Shown: in pieces, positions 58,518 to 64,000 of the stretch
Layout: every line of letters starts with the position of its first letter
How positions within the stretch are numbered: the first letter of the stretch is position 1
NCBI RefSeq assembly: GCF_004216665.1
Contig: NZ_SGWY01000003.1
Coordinates: forward strand, 620,001-684,000
Reading direction: 5' to 3'
Length of the DNA stretch: 64,000 nt
Origin: Agromyces ramosus
Lineage (GTDB): Bacteria > Actinomycetota > Actinomycetes > Actinomycetales > Microbacteriaceae
The notes under the pieces: generated by a model
The model's input: only the letters and a program-made list of their open reading frames with translations
Databases searched by the model: none
What the model was told of the DNA's origin: nothing
Position numbers and translations under genes: made by a program

Positions 58518-59816
58518 TCAGATGTTCCCGAGGGCGACGGAATCGTCGGGCCGCGGCTCGGCGGGTTCGGGCGTGGTCCTCGGCGTGGCCGGGCGCGCCT
58601 TGTCCGCGGCGGGGCGTGGCGCCGCGGCGGCGGCATCCGGCTCGTCGCCGAGGTCGCGACGGAACCCGGGCGGCGCGTAGAAGTCGGTGGGAGCCAGCTC
58701 GGCGATGGACGCGTGGCCGAGGCCGAGGACGGCGGAGTCCAGGCCGCCGCGCAGGATGTCGAGCACGTTCTCGACTCCCGCCTGTCCATTCGCCGCCAGC
58801 CCCCAGAGGTACGCCCGACCGATCATGACCGCGCGCGCGCCGAGCGCGAGCGCCTTCGCGACGTCCCCGCCGCGGCGGATGCCACCGTCGAGGAGGACCT
58901 CGACCTGGTCGCCGACCGCCTCCGCGATGCCCGGCAGCATCCGGATGGACGCGGGCGTCGAGTCAAGGTTATTCCCACCGTGGTTGGAGACCGAGATCGC
59001 CGTGACGCCGGCGTCGACGGCGCGCTTGGCGTCGTCGAGGCGGGAGACGCCCTTCAGCATGAACGGTCCGCCCCACTCCTCGCGGAGCCACGCGACGTCG
59101 TCCCAGGTGGGCGGCGGGGTCGACATCCATTCGCCGTACGCCCCGAAGAAGGTCGGCGGAGGCCCGCCGTCGGCCGGCGCGAGGTTGGGCGCCGTGAGGT
59201 CGGGCACACGACCCGTCCTCAGGTAGTCGATGAGCCAGGTCGGGCGGGTGACCGCCTGCGGCGCGAATCGCATCGCCGCCTTCAGCGTCAGCTTCTCGGG
59301 GATCCACGGACTCCCCCAGTCGCGCCCGTTGGAGAACGACCAGTCCAGCGTGGCGATGAGCCCCTTCGCGCCCGCGTTCCTGGCCCGGTCGAGCCGGTGC
59401 ACCATCGCGTCACGACTGCCGCTCCAGTACACCTGGAAGAAGGTGTTGGGATTGGCCGCCGTCACCTCCTCGATCGGCTTGGACGCGAAGGAGCTGAGCC
59501 CCATGATCGTGCCGCGGTTGGCGGCGGCGCGCGCGACCGCCACCTCGCCGTCGGGGTGCACCGCCTGCACGCCGGTCGGCGAGATGAGGACCGGGATCGA
59601 GATGGGGATCCCCATCACCGTGGTCGTGAGATCGCGTGCCGGCTGGTGCCCTGCCACGTGCGGCGCGAACTGGAGTTCCCCGTACGCCCGCATGTTGTCC
59701 TCGGTGGTGAGTCCTCGTTCCGAGCCGGCGACGAGCGCCCCGTACACCGACTTCGGCAGCCTCCGCTTCGCTCGCCGCTGCGCCGCCGCCACCGTCTCGA
59801 ACCAGTCGTTGCCCAT
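58518..59816 (-). CDS. mftD: Pre-mycofactocin synthase MftD (FMN-dependent)
   Basis: A 432-residue lactate-dehydrogenase-like FMN enzyme that oxidatively deaminates the core to premycofactocin. PVLISPTGVQAVHPDGEVAVARAA, LIATLDWSFSNGRDWGSP and ISVSNHGGNNLDSTPAS (catalytic His) identify MftD; LDGGIRRGGDVAKALALGA binds FMN phosphate. The last 45 residues are an Ala/Pro-rich extension beyond the usual end. ATG 59816 lies seven bases after aggag; ATG 59819 is also possible. The VWA gene ends 13 bp upstream. Confidence 0.93.
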   Translation of the reverse strand: MGNDWFETVAAAQRRAKRRLPKSVYGALVAGSERGLTTEDNMRAYGELQFAPHVAGHQPARDLTTTVMGIPISIPVLISPTGVQAVHPDGEVAVARAAANRGTIMGLSSFASKPIEEVTAANPNTFFQVYWSGSRDAMVHRLDRARNAGAKGLIATLDWSFSNGRDWGSPWIPEKLTLKAAMRFAPQAVTRPTWLIDYLRTGRVPDLTAPNLAPADGGPPPTFFGAYGEWMSTPPPTWDDVAWLREEWGGPFMLKGVSRLDDAKRAVDAGVTAISVSNHGGNNLDSTPASIRMLPGIAEAVGDQVEVLLDGGIRRGGDVAKALALGARAVMIGRAYLWGLAANGQAGVENVLDILRGGLDSAVLGLGHASIAELAPTDFYAPPGFRRDLGDEPDAAAAAPRPAADKARPATPRTTPEPAEPRPDDSVALGNI

Positions 59817-59829
59817 CATCGATCTCCTT

Positions 59830-60759
59830 TCATGTGCCGAACATCCCGCTGATGGCGGGCGCGACCCCGCGATAGTCCTGCACGACATGCACGGTGCCCC
59901 GCCCGATCCTGGCCAGGTCGCGACCGAGGTCGAGGTCGCGCTCACCGCTCGCGTCGAGCAGCACGTCGAGCCTCGGGAGCCGTGGGGCCACCGTTCGCGG
60001 GTCGGGACCGGCGTTGTGCACGCAGTCCGACAGCAGCACCACGCGCGCGTCCCTGACCGGTGCCCGCGCCAGCTGCCTCGCGGCGAGCTCCAACGGGAAC
60101 GCCACGTTCGTGAGCCCCTGCGCCGGCATCCGCATGATGGTGTCGAGCAGGTCCATGGGCTTCACGAGCTCGCCGAGGTTGAGCAGGATCGCGGCATCCG
60201 ACCAGAACGCGATCACGGCGAGGTCGTCGTGCTCCAGCTCGCCGGCCAGGGCGCCCACCGTCGCCGCCGCCGTCGCCACCCGCTCGCCCTTCATCGACCC
60301 CGAGACGTCCACCGCGAGCACGACCGACCGCTTCGTGCGGATGCGGTCGCGCACGACGATGTCCTCGTCCTCGGGCACCGGTCGCTCGGCCAGGACCTCG
60401 ATCGTCCGATCGAGGTCGATCTCGTCGGAGCCGCCACGGTACGGGAGGCTTCCGAGCTCGCCGATGCCGCGCCGACTGGTCGCATCACGCCTCGGCCGAC
60501 GGATCGCCAGGCGTGCCGCGATCCGCCGTGCCCGCGCCCGGGCGCGGGGATCCACCGCGGCGGTCGCCTCCGCGACGACGAGCTGCGCCGCCTCGTCGGT
60601 GAAGCCGGTCGCGGTGCTGCCCGGCAGGGGCAGGGCCGGGCTCCGGCCGGCGCCGGCCGGGCGCAGCACCGACCCGCCTCCGGCACCTGCGGTCGCGTCG
60701 TACACGGTGGGTTCCTCCTCGAGCTGCTTCGGCCGCCGCCGGAGCGGGGTCCCGTTCAC
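59830..60759 (-). CDS. VWA-domain protein in the mycofactocin operon
   Basis: A 309-residue soluble protein. After a Pro/Gly/Arg-rich first 90 residues comes a von Willebrand A domain with an intact metal site: VDVSGSM (D151-x-S-x-S155), AQGLTN (Thr) and VVLLSDC (Asp). The layout is that of the VWA partner of MoxR-type AAA+ ATPases (CoxE/ViaA-like). It is encoded between the AAA+ gene and mftD, with 13 bp to mftD, so co-transcription is likely. The client is unknown; a dehydrogenase of the mycofactocin system is my inference. Confidence 0.85.
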   Translation of the reverse strand: MNGTPLRRRPKQLEEEPTVYDATAGAGGGSVLRPAGAGRSPALPLPGSTATGFTDEAAQLVVAEATAAVDPRARARARRIAARLAIRRPRRDATSRRGIGELGSLPYRGGSDEIDLDRTIEVLAERPVPEDEDIVVRDRIRTKRSVVLAVDVSGSMKGERVATAAATVGALAGELEHDDLAVIAFWSDAAILLNLGELVKPMDLLDTIMRMPAQGLTNVAFPLELAARQLARAPVRDARVVLLSDCVHNAGPDPRTVAPRLPRLDVLLDASGERDLDLGRDLARIGRGTVHVVQDYRGVAPAISGMFGT

Positions 60760-60813
60760 GCCGCGGCGGTCGGGCCGCTCACGCCGCAGGGGCGAATCGG
60801 CCGGGACGGCTCT

Positions 60814-61755
60814 TCATCCGGGCGCCGCCGTCGCCGGCTCCAGGATGAAGTGGTCCTCCCAGATCTCGCGCAGCACCCGCTCGGGCGTCGTCTCGATCGC
60901 CTCGTCGAGGTGGATGCGTCCCGAGAGCGACACGACCATGGCGTCGAGGACGAGCTGCGGATAGCCCTCCTGCTCGGGGGAGCGGAGGTCACGCAGCTCC
61001 GCGAGCTTCGACGCCACGAGCACGCAGTCGATCGCGCCGCGCACGCTGGATCCCTGCCGGACCTCGGGGTGCGACCTGGTGGCCCGCGTGACGGCGACGG
61101 CGTCGACGACGAGCCGCTCGCCGAGGGCGCCACGCGCGTGCCCACCGGCGCGGAGCCGCACGATGGCCTCCTCGCTCGGCGCATCCTGGTAGTCGATCGC
61201 GAGTCGGTTGAGCCGGTCGTGCACGCTCGTGGAGAGCCGGGTCGTGCCCACGTTGTCGTACGGGTTCATGGACGCGATGACCCGGAACGTCGGCTTCGCC
61301 GCGATCCTGCCCACACGCGGCACCGCGATGGAGCGGTCGGCCATCGCCGTGAGGAGCGTGTTGAGGGTGTCCTCCGGCGCCCGGTTGAACTCCTCGATGT
61401 AGAGGAATCCGCCCTCCCGCATCGCCTCGACGAGCGGGCCCGCCACGAAGTTGTCGGCGCTGTAGTCCTCCTTGAGCACGCGCGCCGGGTTGTGGTGGCC
61501 GACGAGCTTCGCCGGCGTCAGGTCGGCGTTGCCCTCGACGAACAGCAGCGGGATACCCCATTCCTCGGTGATGGCGGTGAGCATGGTCGTCTTGCTCGTG
61601 CCGGGCGGCCCCTCGAGGAGGATGTCCCGCCCGGCCGCGACCGCCGCGAGCGTGAGCTCGAGCTCCCGCTCGCGGCCGACGATGCGGGCGGCGATGCGTT
61701 CGCGGTTCGCCGCCAGCTCGCCCGGTGCGGCATCCGCTCGTGTGGTGTCGGTCAC
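60814..61755 (-). CDS. MoxR-family AAA+ ATPase in the mycofactocin operon
   Basis: A 313-residue AAA+ protein. LLEGPPGTSKTTML is Walker A (about 49-56), GGFLYIEEFNRAPEDTLNTLL Walker B with the MoxR-type IEEFNRA, and FRVIASMNPYDNVGTTRLS sensor 1; the lid follows. MoxR ATPases act with VWA proteins as chaperones that insert cofactors or metals or assemble complexes. GTG 61755 is chosen because gaggggaac precedes it; an upstream GTG at 61779 is open. It lies 37 bp after an SDR gene and 54 bp before the VWA gene. Confidence 0.88.
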   Translation of the reverse strand: MTDTTRADAAPGELAANRERIAARIVGRERELELTLAAVAAGRDILLEGPPGTSKTTMLTAITEEWGIPLLFVEGNADLTPAKLVGHHNPARVLKEDYSADNFVAGPLVEAMREGGFLYIEEFNRAPEDTLNTLLTAMADRSIAVPRVGRIAAKPTFRVIASMNPYDNVGTTRLSTSVHDRLNRLAIDYQDAPSEEAIVRLRAGGHARGALGERLVVDAVAVTRATRSHPEVRQGSSVRGAIDCVLVASKLAELRDLRSPEQEGYPQLVLDAMVVSLSGRIHLDEAIETTPERVLREIWEDHFILEPATAAPG

Positions 61756-61792
61756 GCTGTTCCCCTCGTCTTCGAGCACGTCTGGTCGTCGA

Positions 61793-62632
61793 TCACTTGG
61801 TGGTCGATCCGGCGTCGACGGGCAGCATCACCCCGGTCACGTAGCGCGACTCGTCCGACGCCAGCCACAGCACGGCGTTCGAGATGTCGACCGGCTCCAC
61901 CCACGGGATGGGCAGGGCGTTCATCGTCTGGAACCGTTCACCGAGTGCCTCCCTCGTGCGCTGATCGGGCTCCAGATCGGGCGCGAACAGGGCGTAGAGC
62001 ATGTCGTTCTGGATCATGTCCGTGTCCACGCTCGTCGGGTGGACGGTGTTGACGCGGATCATGTCGGGCGCCAGCTCGAGCGCGAGCGTGCGCATCAGGC
62101 CCACGACGCCGTGCTTGGCCGAGACGTAGTGCGCGAAGTTCTCGAAGCCCTTGATGCCGGCCGTCGAGCTCGTGAGGATGATGGAGCCGCCGTTGCCGCC
62201 CGCCTTGAGATGCGGGATCGCCGCCTTCGCCGTGTGCCACACGCCGGTCAGGTTGACGCCGATCATCTCCTCCCACGACTCGTCGCTCAGTTCCTCCGCC
62301 CGGCCCTGCGAGAAGATGCCGGCGTTCGCCGACACGATGTCGAGCCGTCCGAGCTCGGCGACGCCCTCGTCGAGCGCCGACTTCAGCGCACCGTAGTCGC
62401 GCACGTCCGCCTCGCGGGCCACGATCCGCCGGTCCAGTGCCTCCACCTGCCGCACCGTCTCCGCGAGGTCGTCGGGCGAGGACATCGTGTACTCCACGGT
62501 CGGCAACTGCCGCACCACGTCGACGGCCACGATGTCGGCGCCCTCCTGCGCCATCCGCAGCGCGTGGCTGCGCCCCTGCCCTCGTGCCGCGCCGGTGATG
62601 AACGCGACCTTGCCGTCCAGCCTTCCCATCAT
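61793..62632 (-). CDS. Mycofactocin-coupled SDR-family oxidoreductase
   Basis: A 279-residue SDR of the mycofactocin-coupled type. KVAFITGAARGQGRSHALRMAQ is the family's distinctive cofactor motif, with a long insert (YTMSSPDDLAETVRQVEALDRRI) after the second strand; catalytic residues are in SSTAGIKG and HYVSAKHGVVG. In this family the NAD(H) stays bound and mycofactocin re-oxidises it. The ATG at 62632 or 62629 follows ggaaggagcac. It is closely similar to the next gene, evidence for duplication. Confidence 0.9.
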   Translation of the reverse strand: MMGRLDGKVAFITGAARGQGRSHALRMAQEGADIVAVDVVRQLPTVEYTMSSPDDLAETVRQVEALDRRIVAREADVRDYGALKSALDEGVAELGRLDIVSANAGIFSQGRAEELSDESWEEMIGVNLTGVWHTAKAAIPHLKAGGNGGSIILTSSTAGIKGFENFAHYVSAKHGVVGLMRTLALELAPDMIRVNTVHPTSVDTDMIQNDMLYALFAPDLEPDQRTREALGERFQTMNALPIPWVEPVDISNAVLWLASDESRYVTGVMLPVDAGSTTK

Positions 62633-62674
62633 GTGCTCCTTCCGCGGATGCCGGGACGCGTCCCCCGCATCCCC

Positions 62675-63508
62675 CTACTTGACGTTGGCGCCCGCGTCAA
62701 CGGGCAGGGCGACGCCGGTGACGTAGCGGGCCTCGTCGGAGGCGAGCCACAGCACCGCGTTCGAGATGTCCACGGCGTCCACCCACGGGATGGGCAGGGC
62801 GTTGATGCCCTGTGCCGCCTCCTTGAAGTCGTCGGCGGTGGGGTGCTCGATGTCGGGACGGAACAGCTTGAACGTGGCCTCGTTGTTCACCATCGGCGTG
62901 TCGACCACCGTCGGGTGCACGGAGTTCACGCGGATCATGTCGGGCGCGAGTTCGAGCGCGAGCGTGCGCATGAGGCCGACCACGCCGTGCTTCGCGGCGA
63001 CGTAGTGCGCGATGTTCGGGAACGCGAACAGGCCGGCATCCGAGCTCGTGAGGATCATCGACCCGCCCCGGCCGCCGGCCCTGATGTGCGGGATGGCGGC
63101 CTTGCAGGTGCGCCACACGCCCGAGAGGTTGATCTCCTGCATGTTGACCCACTCGTCGTCGGGGATGTCCTCCGCACGGTTGAACGACCCGGCGATCCCG
63201 GCATTGGCCGAGACGATGTCGAGCCGCCCGAGCTCCGCGACGCCCGCGTCGACGGCGGACTTCACCTGGTCGAAGTCGCGCACGTCGGCCTTCCGGGCGA
63301 CGATCCGCCGGTCGAGCGCCTCGACCTGCCGGACGGTCTCCGCGAGATCCTCCTCGGTGGCCGGCGGGTAGTTGTTCTCCGGCAGGCCCTCGCAGAGGTC
63401 GATGGCGATGATGTCGGCGCCCTCCTGTGCGAGCCGGATCGCATGACTGCGTCCCTGTCCACGAGCGGCGCCCGTGATGAACGCGACCTTCCCCTCGACA
63501 CGTCCCAT
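62675..63508 (-). CDS. Mycofactocin-coupled SDR-family oxidoreductase
   Basis: A 277-residue paralogue of the SDR at 61793-62632: KVAFITGAARGQGRSHAIRLAQ, insert YPPATEEDLAETVRQVEALD, NAGIAGSF, and HYVAAKHGVVGLMRTLALELAPDMIRVNSVHPT. Same family logic: a bound-nicotinamide alcohol dehydrogenase recycled by mycofactocin. The ATG at 63508 follows aaaggagaaggca. Substrate unknown; members act on carveol-like or other secondary alcohols. Confidence 0.9.
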   Translation of the reverse strand: MGRVEGKVAFITGAARGQGRSHAIRLAQEGADIIAIDLCEGLPENNYPPATEEDLAETVRQVEALDRRIVARKADVRDFDQVKSAVDAGVAELGRLDIVSANAGIAGSFNRAEDIPDDEWVNMQEINLSGVWRTCKAAIPHIRAGGRGGSMILTSSDAGLFAFPNIAHYVAAKHGVVGLMRTLALELAPDMIRVNSVHPTVVDTPMVNNEATFKLFRPDIEHPTADDFKEAAQGINALPIPWVDAVDISNAVLWLASDEARYVTGVALPVDAGANVK

Positions 63509-63552
63509 TGCCTTCTCCTTTCGTCGACGGATGCCGCTGCTGCGGCATCCGC

Positions 63553-64000
63553 TCAGTACTGGGTGTTGCCCGCGTCGACCGTCATGGCCATCGCGGTGAC
63601 GTAGCGCGCCTCCTCGGATGCCAGGAACAGCACCGCGTTCGACTGGTCGCGCGGCTCGGTCACGTCGATCGGCAGCGAGTCGGTGAGCATCCCGGCGAGC
63701 CGCTCGTTGCCGGCGAGCAGTCGCGGGTACTCGCCGCCCATCTCGCCCATGGCGGTGTCGACGCCGGTCGGATGCAGCGAGTTGACCCGGATGCGGTGCT
63801 TCGCGAGCTCGTGCGCGAACGCCTTGGCGAGCCCGGTGACGCCGAACTTCGATGCGACGTACGGGGTGAGGAACGGCAGGCCCTTCAATCCGGCCGCCGA
63901 GCTCGTGAGGATGATCGAGCCGCCGCCCGCCGCGATGAGGTGCGGGGCGGTGAGCTGCACCGTGTTCCAGATGCCCGTGAGGTTGATCGAGATCGTCTCG
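63553..64000 (-). CDS. SDR-family oxidoreductase, 5' part cut by the window edge
   Basis: C-terminal 148 codons of a third SDR on the same strand. Visible: ISINLTGIWNTVQLTAPHLI, IILTSSAAGLKG (Ser), PYVASKFGVTGLAKAFAHEL (Tyr-x-x-x-Lys), HPTGVDTAMGEMG and YVTAMAMTVDAGN. The insert and cofactor motif lie beyond 64000, but the C-terminal half follows the mycofactocin-coupled pattern. It is 44 bp upstream of the next SDR gene, so probably co-transcribed. Confidence 0.85.
   Translation of the reverse strand, partial: ETISINLTGIWNTVQLTAPHLIAAGGGSIILTSSAAGLKGLPFLTPYVASKFGVTGLAKAFAHELAKHRIRVNSLHPTGVDTAMGEMGGEYPRLLAGNERLAGMLTDSLPIDVTEPRDQSNAVLFLASEEARYVTAMAMTVDAGNTQY

Noticed and set aside
1..64000. 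tRNA, rRNA, transposon or prophage genes
   Set aside because: I found no cloverleaf, rRNA segment, transposase, integrase or target-site duplication; the only mobile-looking signals are the tandem repeats.

Overview
The window is very GC-rich, gene-dense DNA from an actinobacterium, most likely a member of the Microbacteriaceae (Agromyces/Microbacterium-like). The evidence is the codon use (almost every third position is G or C), several probable leaderless genes with a TANNNT box 6-7 nt before the start codon, CIRCE and HAIR heat-shock operators, F420/LLM-type oxidoreductases, a mycofactocin locus, and the recurrent word GGATGCC/GGCATCC. This lineage call is an inference; no rRNA or tRNA gene is present to test it.

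Layout. 0.1-4.3 kb: an hsp20 gene with a double heat-shock operator, an NAD(P)-binding reductase, a transglutaminase-like protein, an FUSC-type membrane protein and a TspO/MBR protein. 4.3-5.8 kb: a repeat island made of a 25-bp repeat, 35 uninterrupted copies of an 8-bp unit, a gene for a ribbon-helix-helix (RHH) protein with a degenerate MNT nucleotidyltransferase-like domain, and five 39-bp repeats. 5.8-13.9 kb: a 1016-residue kinase-like/aminotransferase fusion, a DUF2207-like protein, a hydrolase, an HNH protein, a quinone reductase and a membrane molybdopterin oxidoreductase. 14.0-15.0 kb: a second RHH/MNT-like gene, again preceded by an 8-bp tandem array and also by a tiny Cys-rich ORF. 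15-28 kb: metabolic genes, including an NCS1 permease / agmatine deiminase-like / amidase operon facing a TetR gene across a perfect operator, and a TM0106-type nuclease-helicase. 28-40 kb: a baeRF-like gene, oxidoreductases, a glycosyltransferase, an EcfA-EcfA-EcfT transporter behind an iron-box-like site, an FKBP lipoprotein, a methyltransferase and a sulfurtransferase. 40.4-46.9 kb: a complete Mrp cation/proton antiporter operon with overlapping genes and fused A and B subunits. 47.0-54.5 kb: a phenylacetate degradation cluster (paaABCDE and an enoyl-CoA hydratase/isomerase, opposed by paaI, paaK and a paaR-like TetR gene) with a palindromic operator between the arms. 56.3-64.0 kb: part of a mycofactocin locus (mftF, mftE, mftD) preceded in the same tight operon by a VWA protein and a MoxR-type AAA+ ATPase, and upstream by three mycofactocin-coupled SDR dehydrogenases, the last cut by the window edge.

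The most unusual material is the pairing of 8-bp tandem arrays with two diverged RHH/degenerate-MNT genes that have no HEPN toxin partner. A third 8-bp array of different sequence lies between the mrp and paa operons. RHH proteins such as omega repressor and ParR are known to bind short tandem repeats, so a protein-array system is a testable idea. Second is the MoxR/VWA pair embedded in the mycofactocin operon. Functions are inferred from reading the translations; no database search was possible.
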